From NCBI RefSeq assembly GCF_000381925.1, contig NZ_KB907307.1:558001-622000 (forward strand): DNA of 64,000 nucleotides, read 5' to 3'. This DNA is from Nocardia sp. BMG111209. GTDB lineage: Bacteria; Actinomycetota; Actinomycetes; Mycobacteriales; Mycobacteriaceae. Within the stretch, counting starts at the first letter, position 1, and every line of letters begins with the position of its first letter. The position numbers and the translations under genes were made by a program. Of the stretch, positions 16,423-25,344 are shown piece after piece. The notes beneath the pieces are model-generated. The model worked only from the letters and a program-made list of their open reading frames with translations. It did not search any database and was not told where the DNA came from.

Positions 16423-16997
16423 ATGGTCGCGAAACGGGTCACGACTGCGGCCGGTGTCGACCTCTCGGTCGAGATCGCCGGCGTCGGCGCACCGCTGATT
16501 CTCGTTGCCGGGGGCGGGAGGGATCCGTTCGATGTGGGATCCGATCCGGCCGGCCGGATCTGACCTCGATCCGTCGATCGGTGCGGTACGACCTGCGCGG
16601 CTGCGGCGCATCCAGGGATCGGACCACCAGCGCGTTTCGTCATGCCGACGATCTGGCCGCAATGCTCGATGGGCTCGGGATCGAGCGAGCCGCTGTCGCT
16701 GGGGTCTCGATGGGCGGGCGGATCGCGCTCGATTTCGCTCTCGACCATCCAGGCCGGGCCGACCCGTTGATCCTGATCAGCCCGAACCTGGCCGACTGGG
16801 ACTGGTCACCGGACTGGCAGCGCCGCTGGCAGCAGCTCACCGCGGCGGCAGACGCCGGACCGCTCGACCGGGCCCGCGACCTGTGGTGGCATCACCCGCT
16901 GTTCGCTACGGCCCGGCGCGACCCCGCCGTGGCGGCGCGTCTGAAGGCCCACATCGCAGATGACAACTGCCGGGCCTGGCTCGAAGCGGATCGGTGA
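16423..16997 (+). pseudogene. Alpha/beta hydrolase, frameshifted and truncated
   Basis: The gene starts at an ATG at 16423 behind GGAGG and reads MVAKRVTTAAGVDLSVEIAG, then GGGRDPFD. After 47 codons it stops (16561-16563). A different frame then continues the family: VRYDLRGCGASRDRTT, the nucleophile elbow GVSMGGRIALDFALDHPG with its serine, and LILISPNLADWDW. This frame stops at 16997. The C-terminal cap and the catalytic acid and histidine are missing, although a few further codons look hydrolase-like after the stop. At least one frameshift and one stop make it non-functional. Confidence 0.75.
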
Positions 16998-17045
16998 TTG
17001 GATCCTCTTCCGGCGCGCTCGTCGCGCCTGGCACTCAATGGCGTT

Positions 17046-17793
17046 CTAGACTCTTTTCCTTTCGCCCGACCGGCACGCGGCCAGCGACTCGGCAGGACCG
17101 AGGCCTGGGCCCGGATCGCGGGGCGGTCCCCCGCGGCGGGTGTTCGGCGACGCGATCGTGTTCAGGCAGGTGTCCCGCGCGCCATCCAGACGCACACCGG
17201 GACGAATCCATCGGAGCTGGCCTGGCTCAGCCATCGTGGTCCGCGGTCGCGGGACTCGGTGGCAGGTACAGATCGGAACAGAGCTGCCGGTATTCCTCGC
17301 GGTAGCGCGCGTAGTGTCCGCCGCCGTGTTCGGTGGGCACCAGCAACGACACCCGCCCCCGGCGGGCAACATTTCAAACGCCGACCTGCACCACACCTTG
17401 ACCAGCACACTGGGCTCCACATATCGACCACCCGCCACCAGCGCGCAGATCGTCGGTGCAGCCGCACGGACGATCGCGGTCAGCGGGCCGGATGTACTGC
17501 ATAAGATCGGTTCCGGCAGCCGCGCACCGCTGATCCGGAACGGGATCACCATCCGGTCACCGACCGGCAGGCCGGTCACCTCCGATCCGACCTCGTGACG
17601 AATCCGATGGGGTCGTGGCCGAGGACGTCACCGGGGTTCCGGTATGCACCAGCACCTCGTACAGATGCAGGTCGGAGCCGCAGATTCCGGACGCGGCGAT
17701 CTCGATGATCGCATCCGTCACTTTCTCGATGCGTGGATCGGGGAGGTCGGTCACTTCGACCTGCCGATGGCCTTGCCAGGTCACTGCTTTCAC
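17046..17793 (-). pseudogene. Zinc-dependent alcohol dehydrogenase, decayed
   Basis: The N-terminus is clear from a GTG at 17793: VKAVTWQGHRQVEVTDLPDP, then the catalytic zinc region IAASGICGSDLHLYEV. The frame then breaks near 17625. A second frame picks up the expected continuation EVTGLPVGDRMVIPFRIS at about 17540-17580, and similarity then fades. The family is the glutathione-independent formaldehyde or threonine-type dehydrogenases, normally about 380 residues. Here only about 85 residues are recognisable, and the structural zinc cysteines are lost. The rest down to 17046 shows no reliable homology. Confidence 0.7.
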
Positions 17794-17827
17794 TGTTTCC
17801 CCTGTCTCACAATGGCTCTCGCACGAT

Positions 17828-18667
17828 TCACAGGATGGGCCGGCCGCCGGTGACCGGGACGCGGGCACCGGAGATGTAGCTGCTGTCGTCGCCGGCGAGC
17901 AGGACGTATACCGGGGCGAGTTCGGCGGGTTGCCCGGCGCGGCCCAGCGGGGTGTCGTCGCCGAAGGACTCGACTTTCTCCGGTGGCATCGTCGACGGGA
18001 TCAGCGGTGTCCAGATCGGTCCGGGTGCCACACTGTTGACGCGAATCCCCTTGGGGCCCAGCAACTGGGCCAGGCTGGCCGACAGGTTCGCGATAGCGGC
18101 CTTGCTCGCGGCGTAGGGGGCCAGTGTCGGCGAGGGCATATCGGAGTTCACCGAGGAGCTTCCGATGATCGACGACCCGGGGGCCATGTGCGGCAGTGCG
18201 GCTTTGACCAGGGCGAAATAGGCGCCGACGTTGGTGCGGAAGGTGTAGTCGAATTCCTCGTCGCTGATCTCCTCCACCGTGTCGTGGGTCATCTGGTAGG
18301 CGGCGTTGCTGACGAGGATGTCGACCTTCCCGAAGGTGTCGACGGTGGCGTCGATGATCCGTCGGCAGTGCTCGGGTCGGGAGATGTCGCCGTCGACCAG
18401 GACGGCGTCGCGGCCGGCTGCGGACACCCAGTCCGCGGTCTGCTGCGCGTCCTCGTGCTCGTCGAGGTAGGAGATGACCACGTCGGCGCCTTCGCGGGCG
18501 AAGGCAATGGCCACCGCGCGGCCGATGCCGCTGTCGGCGCCGGTGATCACCGCGGTCTTCCCGGTGAGTTTTCCCGATCCACGGTAGCTCAGCTCACCGC
18601 AATCCGGCGGCGGTTCCATCACCGATTGCGTACCGGGGACATTCTGCTGTTGGCGGGTGAAACCCAT
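17828..18667 (-). CDS. Short-chain dehydrogenase, general-stress YdaD/GsP39 type
   Basis: A 279-residue SDR. It has the nucleotide motif TGADSGIGRAVAIAFAREGA, the NAA motif (ILVSNAAYQM), the catalytic serine in SIIGSSSVNS, the YxxxK pair in LAPYAASKAAI, and the C-terminal SSYISGARVPVTGG. The N-terminal extension with a proline-rich stretch (MEPPPDCGELSYRGSGKL) is typical of the YdaD/YhdF subgroup, which is induced by general stress. The start at 18667 follows a GGGAAG site; a start at 18697 is possible but less supported. Substrate unknown, NAD(P) cofactor expected. Confidence 0.9.
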   Translation of the reverse strand: MGFTRQQQNVPGTQSVMEPPPDCGELSYRGSGKLTGKTAVITGADSGIGRAVAIAFAREGADVVISYLDEHEDAQQTADWVSAAGRDAVLVDGDISRPEHCRRIIDATVDTFGKVDILVSNAAYQMTHDTVEEISDEEFDYTFRTNVGAYFALVKAALPHMAPGSSIIGSSSVNSDMPSPTLAPYAASKAAIANLSASLAQLLGPKGIRVNSVAPGPIWTPLIPSTMPPEKVESFGDDTPLGRAGQPAELAPVYVLLAGDDSSYISGARVPVTGGRPIL

Positions 18668-18726
18668 GTTCTTCCCTTTCTGGGCATACATCGACATCTC
18701 GGCGCGGCGGCAGAGATCGTGTCGGG

Positions 18727-18864
18727 TCAGATGTCGTCGACGGGCCTCTGCCCTTCGTTTCCAGTGATCTGGTCCGGCGGGGTACTACGGCCCGGCCGTC
18801 GACGCCGGACGACCACGACGGCCACCAGGACCGCGATCACGATCAGCGCGAACAGAAATTCCAT
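18727..18864 (-). CDS. 45-residue membrane peptide with GNEGQR..VDDI ending, copy 1
   Basis: A very short gene reading MEFLFALIVIAVLVAVVVV, then four arginines, a linker, and a C-terminus ITGNEGQRPVDDI. The hydrophobic half is a single membrane helix, with the charged tail inside by the positive-inside rule. It would be dismissed alone, but an intact relative of exactly the same length and plan lies at 51456-51593, sharing GNEGQR and VDDI. It is located 59 bases upstream of the stress SDR, on the same strand. The function is unknown; a small membrane regulator or stress peptide is possible. Confidence 0.7.
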   Translation of the reverse strand: MEFLFALIVIAVLVAVVVVRRRRPGRSTPPDQITGNEGQRPVDDI

Positions 18865-18892
18865 ACCCGGCGACTACCCCGGCTTCCGGTGA

Positions 18893-19195
18893 TCATCGGA
18901 TCCGGGAGGCGACAACTCGAATCGGTGCGGCGGGGTAGACGCCGACCGGTACGCGGTGGTGTGTCCGGGGCAGGATCGGCCGGTCCGCCTCCACCAGCGC
19001 GGTCGTCACGGCCGGGATCACCGTCCGCACATCGCGTTCGACAAACCCAGACGCCGCGAGCGCTCGCGATACACCGTCCGTCTGCCTGAATTCGACCTCG
19101 GTCCGGCGCCCACCACCGGACACGAGCACGACGCGCCCGAACCGCGACTGGCTCACGAGCAGGGACGCTGTTATGGGACGGTTCGTCCGTCGCAA
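18893..19195 (-). CDS. Hypothetical protein, about 100 residues
   Basis: A minus-strand frame with GC-rich third positions encodes a protein with VVLVSGGGRRTEVEFRQTDG in the middle and DRPILPRTHHRVPVGVYPAA near the end. It lacks a convincing ribosome binding site and no family is recognised. Its codon bias and position between two minus-strand genes favour a real gene, possibly with an internal start. An alternative is a decayed fragment. Confidence 0.4.
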   Translation of the reverse strand: MRRTNRPITASLLVSQSRFGRVVLVSGGGRRTEVEFRQTDGVSRALAASGFVERDVRTVIPAVTTALVEADRPILPRTHHRVPVGVYPAAPIRVVASRIR

Positions 19196-19226
19196 TAATT
19201 GCGCTCCGCAAGCGGGCGAACAGGTG

Positions 19227-20318
19227 TCAGATCCGGAATTCCGCCGCGCTGGCCGCGATGGTCATGCCGTGACCGCAGTCGCCGTGCTCGCCCGCGCGCG
19301 GCAGCAGGCCGTCGGCGACCTCGGGGACGCCGTCGACGAGCAGCGGCTCGAGCCGGGCGTGGTCGATGAACCATTCCACGTGCCGGAGGTTGGGCACGGC
19401 CGCGGCGACCGGGGCGTGCAGTGCGGGTGCGCAGTGGGCGGAGACCTCGAGGCCGTGTGCGGCGGCCAGTGCGGCGCATTCCAGGAATCCGCTGTAGCCG
19501 CCGCAGCGGGTGACGTCCAGTTGCAGGCAGTCCACCACGTCGAGCAGGGCCGTGGCGCCCATCGGATCGGAGATGTATTCGCCTGCGGCGACATCACATT
19601 CGACACCGTCGCGGACCACCGCCAGGCCCGCGGGGTCGTCGCTGCGCACCGGTTCCTCGAACCAGGTGACCCCCAGTTCGTCCAGGGTGGCCCCGATCCG
19701 CCGGGCGTGCCCGGTGGGGTAGGCGCCGTTGGCGTCGACCATGAGTTCGGCCCGGCCGGTGACGAGGTCGGAGGCCCGCACCAGGCGGTCGAGGTCGCGG
19801 GCGGTGTCGCGGCCGATCTTGATCTTGACCGCGGTACAGCCTGCGGTCAGCCAGGAGGTGATCTGTTCGTCGAGATCCTCGTCGGGCAGATTGGTGAAGC
19901 CGCCGGAGCCGTAGACCGGCGCCGCCGCGCGCACGCCCCCCAGCAGCCGGGCCAGTGAGGTGTCCAGCAGCCGTGCCTTCAGGTCCCACAACGCGATGTC
20001 GACGGCGCTGAGCGCCTGCGCGACGACTCCGGTGGTGCCGAAATTGCGGCAGGCCCGGCGCATTTCGAGCCGGCACTGCGGAATGTCCCAGGGTGCGCGG
20101 CCGATCAGGATCGGCAGCAGTTCGTCCCGGATGATCGCGGCCGCTGCGGGGGCGCTGTAGGTCCAGCCCAGCCCGGTGCGGCCGCCGGCGGCGAGCCGCA
20201 CCATGACGGCGGTGGTCGAGGTCCAGGCCAGGGTGCCGTCGGATTCCGGCCCGGGCGTCGGAAACCGGTACACCGCAACCGAACCCGGCTCCTCGAGCCG
20301 GACCTCCCGCGAGGTCAT
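19227..20318 (-). CDS. Enolase-superfamily dehydratase or racemase
   Basis: A 363-residue enzyme of the mandelate racemase/muconate lactonizing group. The KxK base motif (AVKIKIGRD), the metal ligands in LMVDANGAY and WFEEPV, a third carboxylate in VAAGEYISD, and a late VSAHCAPALHAP with the likely histidine base are all visible. These enzymes abstract a proton next to a carboxylate, and sugar-acid dehydration is the commonest role. The start overlaps the stop of the large FAD/Fe-S oxidoreductase by four bases, so the two act in one pathway, plausibly hydroxy-acid or aldonate catabolism. The exact substrate cannot be told. Confidence 0.85.
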   Translation of the reverse strand: MTSREVRLEEPGSVAVYRFPTPGPESDGTLAWTSTTAVMVRLAAGGRTGLGWTYSAPAAAAIIRDELLPILIGRAPWDIPQCRLEMRRACRNFGTTGVVAQALSAVDIALWDLKARLLDTSLARLLGGVRAAAPVYGSGGFTNLPDEDLDEQITSWLTAGCTAVKIKIGRDTARDLDRLVRASDLVTGRAELMVDANGAYPTGHARRIGATLDELGVTWFEEPVRSDDPAGLAVVRDGVECDVAAGEYISDPMGATALLDVVDCLQLDVTRCGGYSGFLECAALAAAHGLEVSAHCAPALHAPVAAAVPNLRHVEWFIDHARLEPLLVDGVPEVADGLLPRAGEHGDCGHGMTIAASAAEFRI

Positions 20319-23257
20319 CGCGCACCTCCCGACAGGGCATCGGCCAGGATCTCCGCGAGATGCCGAGGCTGCGCCTGCGGGTACAGCTGACGGATCTGGG
20401 TGCGGCAGCTGAAACCGTCGACCGAGAGCAGCGTGCCGGGCGCGCGTTCGCGCAGCGCCGGCAGCAGGGCGTCCTCGGCGCAGGCCACCGACACCTCGTA
20501 GTGGCCGCGTTCGAAGCCGAAATTGCCTGCCATACCGCAACATCCGGCGTCGAGTACGGTGACGTCGGCGCCGGTGGCGGCCAGTAGTTCGCGATCGGCA
20601 TCGGTGCCGAGGATCGCGTGCTGATGGCAGTGCGGCTGCATCAGCACGGGAGCGTCGATCCGGGGTGGCCGCCAGTCCGGCGCTCGTTCGGCCAGCAGTT
20701 CGGCGAGGGTGCGGGTCTGCCCGGCCAGCCGGTGCGCGTCCTCGTCGCCGGCCAGCAGTTCCGGCAGATCGGAGCGGAATACCGCGGCGCAGCTGGGTTC
20801 GAGCACCAGTACCGGTGTGCCGGAACGCAAGTGCGGCCGGAGCTGCCGCAGGGTCCGGCGCAGCACCCGCTCGGCGGTGACGAGTTGCCCGGTGGAGATC
20901 CAGGTCAGACCGCAGCACACCGTGCGTGTCGGCAGTTCGACCCGGAACCCGGCGGCGGTGAGCACGCGCACCGCGGCCGCGGCGATGGCGGGTTCGAAGT
21001 TGTTGCTGAAGGTGTCCGGCCACAACAGCACCGGGCCCCGGGTCCCGGGATCGGCCGGACCGGTGAAGTCGCGGGTGAATCGTCGGCCGAACTGTGGCAA
21101 TTCGCGGCGGGGATCGGCGCCGGCGGCGCGCGCGGCCAGCCGGCGCAGTCCGGGGGTCCGGGTCACCGCGTTGGCGACCGGCGCGATCGTGGTGGCGAGC
21201 CTGGCCCACAACGGGATCCAGCCCATCGTGTAGTGCGACAGCGGGCGCAGCCGGTGCCGGAAGTGGTGGGACAGGAATTCCGCCTTGTAGGTGGCCATGT
21301 CCACGCCGACCGGGCAGTCGCTGCGACATCCCTTGCAGGCCAGGCACAGATCCAGTGCCTCGTGCACCTCGCGGGAGCGCCAGCCGCCGGAGACGACCGA
21401 GCCGTCCAGCATCTCGAACAACAGCCGGGCCCGGCCCCGGGTCGAATGGGTCTCCTCGCGGGTCGCGCGGTAGCTCGGGCACATCACGCCGCCGTGGTCG
21501 CTGCGGCATTTGCCGACGCCGACGCAGCGGGCGGCGGCCCGGCTGAAGCGGTGATCGTCGCCGGGATAGGCGAAGTGGGTGTCCGGTTCCCAGGGCCGGT
21601 AGTCCACGCCCTGGCGCAGATCGCCGTCCAGCGGACGCGGGTCGACGACCTTGCCCGGATTCATCCGGTTGGCCGGGTCGAACAACTGCTTCACCTCGCC
21701 GAAGGCGCGAACCACGGTGTCGCCGAACATGATCGGCAGCAGCTCGCCGCGCGATTGGCCGTCGCCGTGCTCGCCGGACAGCGATCCGCCGTAGCCGGCG
21801 ACCAGCCGCGCCGCCTCCTGCGCGAACTTCCGGTAGTTCGCGATCCCGGCCGCGGTGCGCAGGTCGAACGGGATCCGGGTGTGTACGCAGCCGTGCCCGA
21901 AATGGCCGTAGAGCGAGCTGGATTCGTAGCCGAACGAGTCCAGCAGGCGCTCGAAGTCGCGCAGATAGTCGCCGAGCCGGTCCGGTGGCACCGCGGCGTC
22001 CTCCCAGCCCTCGTGAGTCTCGGCGCCGTCCGGTGGGTAGGCCGTGGCACCCAGGCCCGCCTCGCGCGCGGCCCAGATCTCGGCCTCGCGGTCTGCGTCG
22101 TCGACCAGGATCGCGGTCGCGCCGGCGTGCGAGCTCAGATCCGACATCAGCTCGTGGGCGCGGTGATCGGCCCGCTCCCGATCGTCGCCGTCGAATTGCA
22201 CCATCAGCCAGGCTTTTCCATCCGGTAACTGCGCAATCGCGCGATCTGCCAGGTGTTTCGTGTGTTCGAGTTCGACCAGCCGGTGATCCAGGCCCTCCAG
22301 GGCGGCCGGGTGATGCTCCAGCACCTGCGGGACCGCGTCGGCCGCCTGGTAGACGTCCGGGAAGCCCAGTACGGCCAGCGATTTCGCGGCCGGGATCGGC
22401 ACCAGGGTGATCTCGGCGCGCAGCACGGTCACCAGCGTGCTCTCGCTGCCGACCAGAAATTTGGCGAGATCGAAACCCTGCTCGGGCAGCAGCGAATCCA
22501 GGTTGTAGCCGGACACCCGGCGCGGGATGTCCGGGTAGGCCGCGCGGATGTCCTCGGCGTAGCGGTCGCGCAGCGCGCGTAACTGTTCGACCAGACGGAT
22601 CAGGTCCGGATCAGCGGCCGGTCCCGGATCGCCGGCGCCGACCCAGCCGCGTACGCCGCCGTAGGTGAGGATCTCCAGCCGCCGCACCGAATCGACCATT
22701 TTGCCGTAGGCCTGTGCGGTGGATCCGCAGCTGTTGTTGCCGATCATGCCGCCGATGGTGCAACTGACGTGGGTCGAGGGTTTCGGCCCGACCATCAGGC
22801 CGAACGGCTCCAGATGGCGGTTGAGCCGATCCAGCGCGATACCGGGTTCCACCACGACCGTGCGCGCCTGCGTGTCCACCCCGATCACGTTGTGGCAGTA
22901 TTTGGTCCAGTCGATGACGACGGCCGTATTGCAGCACTGCCCGGCCAGGCTCGTGCCGCCGCCGCGGGACAGCACCGGTACGTCGTGGTCGCGGCACACG
23001 CCGACGGCGGCCACCGCGGCCTCGACCGTCCGGGGCACCACGACGCCGAGTGGGACCGCGCGATAGTTGGATCCGTCGGTCGAGTACGCCGCCCGGGTCC
23101 CGGAATCGAACCGCACCTCACCGTCGACGACGGCGGCCAGGCCGGCCCGCACCGATTCCAGCGACTGCAACCGATTCGTGGTCTTCGGGCCACGCGGCGG
23201 CATCGGGTCCGGCAGATCGACGGCCCGAGTGGACGGTACGGAATCGGAACGTGTCAT
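20315..23257 (-). CDS. FAD- and 4Fe-4S-containing 2-hydroxyacid dehydrogenase
   Basis: A 980-residue fusion. The N-terminal half is an FAD-binding type 4 domain (VLSRGGGTSLAGQ, SCTIGGMIGNNSCG) with the matching FAD-oxidase C-terminal cap (LYGHFGHGCVHTRI, SLSGEHGDGQSR). The C-terminal half has two ferredoxin-like clusters (CVGVGKCRSDHGGVMCPSY and DLCLACKGCRSDCPVGVD) and two CCG domains (RTVCCGLTW and DAGCCGMAGNFGFERG). This is the YdiJ/Dld2-like family, which oxidises D-lactate, D-2-hydroxyglutarate or related hydroxy acids into a quinone or electron-transfer chain. The start at 23257 is preferred over 23404, which lies inside the promoter region of the divergent gene. It is coupled to the enolase-family gene. 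Confidence 0.88.
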   Translation of the reverse strand: MTRSDSVPSTRAVDLPDPMPPRGPKTTNRLQSLESVRAGLAAVVDGEVRFDSGTRAAYSTDGSNYRAVPLGVVVPRTVEAAVAAVGVCRDHDVPVLSRGGGTSLAGQCCNTAVVIDWTKYCHNVIGVDTQARTVVVEPGIALDRLNRHLEPFGLMVGPKPSTHVSCTIGGMIGNNSCGSTAQAYGKMVDSVRRLEILTYGGVRGWVGAGDPGPAADPDLIRLVEQLRALRDRYAEDIRAAYPDIPRRVSGYNLDSLLPEQGFDLAKFLVGSESTLVTVLRAEITLVPIPAAKSLAVLGFPDVYQAADAVPQVLEHHPAALEGLDHRLVELEHTKHLADRAIAQLPDGKAWLMVQFDGDDRERADHRAHELMSDLSSHAGATAILVDDADREAEIWAAREAGLGATAYPPDGAETHEGWEDAAVPPDRLGDYLRDFERLLDSFGYESSSLYGHFGHGCVHTRIPFDLRTAAGIANYRKFAQEAARLVAGYGGSLSGEHGDGQSRGELLPIMFGDTVVRAFGEVKQLFDPANRMNPGKVVDPRPLDGDLRQGVDYRPWEPDTHFAYPGDDHRFSRAAARCVGVGKCRSDHGGVMCPSYRATREETHSTRGRARLLFEMLDGSVVSGGWRSREVHEALDLCLACKGCRSDCPVGVDMATYKAEFLSHHFRHRLRPLSHYTMGWIPLWARLATTIAPVANAVTRTPGLRRLAARAAGADPRRELPQFGRRFTRDFTGPADPGTRGPVLLWPDTFSNNFEPAIAAAAVRVLTAAGFRVELPTRTVCCGLTWISTGQLVTAERVLRRTLRQLRPHLRSGTPVLVLEPSCAAVFRSDLPELLAGDEDAHRLAGQTRTLAELLAERAPDWRPPRIDAPVLMQPHCHQHAILGTDADRELLAATGADVTVLDAGCCGMAGNFGFERGHYEVSVACAEDALLPALRERAPGTLLSVDGFSCRTQIRQLYPQAQPRHLAEILADALSGGAR

Positions 23258-23397
23258 GACCTGGCCCTTCGTGCGAGGTGAATCCCGGGAATGTGCGGCG
23301 ACTACCCCGTCCGGACCGTCACACACACCTTGATTGGGTGCGCACCGGCCGGGTATCCGCCCGCTCGACACGAGCAATGGACCGGACGGGAGACGGA

Positions 23398-25191
23398 ATG
23401 ACACAGCAAGTGGGCGACTATGTCCTGCAGCGCCTGCGGGAGTGGGGTGTCCGGCAGGTGTTCGGCTACCCCGGCGACGGCATCAACGGTTTGATCGCGG
23501 CCTTCGGACGGGCCGACGAGGGTCCGGCCTTCGTCCAGGCGCGCCACGAGGAGATGGCGGCGTTCGAGGCGACCGGCTACGCGAAGTTCAGCGGCGAGGT
23601 CGGGGTGTGCGCGGCGACGTCCGGTCCGGGCGCGATCCACCTGCTGAACGGGTTGTACGACGCCAAACTGGACCATGTGCCGGTGGTCGCGATCGTCGGC
23701 CAGACCGCGCGCAGCGCGATGGGCGGCAGTTATCAGCAGGAGGTCGATCTCCAGTCGCTGTTCAAGGATGTGGCCAGCGAGTACCTCGTCGAGGTGAACG
23801 TCGCCAGCCAGCTGCCCAACGCACTGGACCGCGCCTTCCGCATCGCCCGCGCACGCCGCGCGCCGACCGCGGTGATCGTCCCGTCGGATCTGCAGGAGGA
23901 GCCGTATCGGCCGCCGGAACACGCCTTCAAACAGGTGCCGTCGAGCCCGCCGCAGGTGATGCACCCGACGGTGGTGCCCGCCCGGTCCGAGATCGAGCGC
24001 GCCGCCGCGGTGCTCAACGCCGGATCGAAGGTGGCGATCCTGATCGGCCAGGGCGCGCGCGACGCCGCGGATCTGGTGGTGGAGGTCGCGGACCTCACCG
24101 GCGCGGGTGTGGCGAAGGCGTTGCTGGGCAAGGATGTGCTCGCCGATGATCTGCCGTTCGTGACCGGGTCGATCGGCCTGCTGGGTACCCGTCCCAGCTA
24201 CGAGATGATGCGTGACTGCGACACGCTGCTGATGATCGGGTCGAGCTTCCCCTACACCCAGTTCCTGCCCGATCTGGATCAGGCCCGCGCCGTCCAGATC
24301 GATATCGACGGCGCCATGATCGGGATGCGCTACCCGGCCGAGGTGACCTTGATCGGCGACGCGAAAGCCACTCTGACGGAACTGATTCCGTTGCTGGTCG
24401 GTAAGTCCGACGGGGCCTGGCGCGAGACGATCGAGGCGAACGTCCGACGCTGGTGGGACACCGTCGAACGGCAGTCGATGCTCGAGGCGAGACCGGTCAA
24501 CCCGATGCGGGTGGTGTGGGAACTGTCGCGCTGTATCCCCGAGAACGCCATCGTCACCGCCGACTCCGGCTCGTCCACCAACTGGTATGCCCGCTGCCTG
24601 CGCTTCCACGGCCGGATGCGCGGATCGCTGTCGGGCACGCTGGCCACGATGGGTCCCGGTGTGCCGTACGCGATCGGCGCGAAGTTCGCCCACCCGGACC
24701 GGCCGGCGGTCGCCCTGGTCGGCGACGGCGCCATGCAGATGAACGGCCTCGCCGAACTGCTGACCATCGCGCGCTATCGCGACCGGTGGAGCGATCCGCG
24801 GCTGGTGATCTGCGTCTTCCACAACAACGATCTCAACCAGGTCACCTGGGAGTTGCGCGCGATGGGTGGCGCGCCGAAATTCGAAGAGTCGCAATCTCTT
24901 CCGGATATCTCGTACGCGGACGTCGCGCGCGGTTTCGGCGTGCCGTCGATCGCCGTCGACCATCCGGACCAGCTCGCCGACGCCTGGCAGCAGGCCTTCG
25001 CCGCCGACGGGCCGATGCTGCTGGATGTGCGCTGCGATCCGGAGGTCCCGCCGATCCCGCCCCACGCCACCTGGGATCAGATGGAATCGACCGCCGCCGC
25101 GGTGCTGCACGGCGACCCCGATGCCTGGCATCTGATGGTCCAGGGCGCGAAAACCAAGGCACAGGAATTCGTCACCGCGGTCCGGCACTGA
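23398..25191 (+). CDS. Thiamine-diphosphate pyruvate oxidase/dehydrogenase-like enzyme
   Basis: A 597-residue ThDP enzyme. Residues 1-170 bind the pyrimidine part (EWGVRQVFGYPGDGINGL, with the catalytic glutamate in ARHEEMAAFEATGY), followed by a central domain. The C-terminal pyrophosphate domain has the motif GDGAMQMNGLAELLT and NNDLNQVTWE. The closest functional group is PoxB-like pyruvate:quinone oxidoreductase, which makes acetate under stress; an acetolactate-synthase-like activity is less likely. The start at 23398 has GGGAG upstream. It is divergent from the FAD/Fe-S dehydrogenase and separated by only 140 bases, hinting at joint control of pyruvate or lactate-level metabolism. Confidence 0.85.
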   Translation: MTQQVGDYVLQRLREWGVRQVFGYPGDGINGLIAAFGRADEGPAFVQARHEEMAAFEATGYAKFSGEVGVCAATSGPGAIHLLNGLYDAKLDHVPVVAIVGQTARSAMGGSYQQEVDLQSLFKDVASEYLVEVNVASQLPNALDRAFRIARARRAPTAVIVPSDLQEEPYRPPEHAFKQVPSSPPQVMHPTVVPARSEIERAAAVLNAGSKVAILIGQGARDAADLVVEVADLTGAGVAKALLGKDVLADDLPFVTGSIGLLGTRPSYEMMRDCDTLLMIGSSFPYTQFLPDLDQARAVQIDIDGAMIGMRYPAEVTLIGDAKATLTELIPLLVGKSDGAWRETIEANVRRWWDTVERQSMLEARPVNPMRVVWELSRCIPENAIVTADSGSSTNWYARCLRFHGRMRGSLSGTLATMGPGVPYAIGAKFAHPDRPAVALVGDGAMQMNGLAELLTIARYRDRWSDPRLVICVFHNNDLNQVTWELRAMGGAPKFEESQSLPDISYADVARGFGVPSIAVDHPDQLADAWQQAFAADGPMLLDVRCDPEVPPIPPHATWDQMESTAAAVLHGDPDAWHLMVQGAKTKAQEFVTAVRH

Positions 25192-25344
25192 CGGACGCAT
25201 TGCGGTCCGGCACCGGCCGTCGGTTCCGCGGCCGGCACCGACGACCGGTGCCGGCGGCCGGTCGGCACAGTAGCTGGCCGCCGAAGTACCCACCGGCACA
25301 ACGTAATCGGCACGAGCACCCACCCGGCAGCAAGGAGCGGCGCG

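Noticed and set aside
14898..16997. A 699-residue plus-strand frame across the KGG and PAS-ANTAR genes
   Set aside because: It is antisense or out of frame to proven genes for most of its length; only the last part, the hydrolase frame, is genuine.
20618..22228. A 536-residue plus-strand frame
   Set aside because: Antisense to the FAD/4Fe-4S enzyme and without any family signature.
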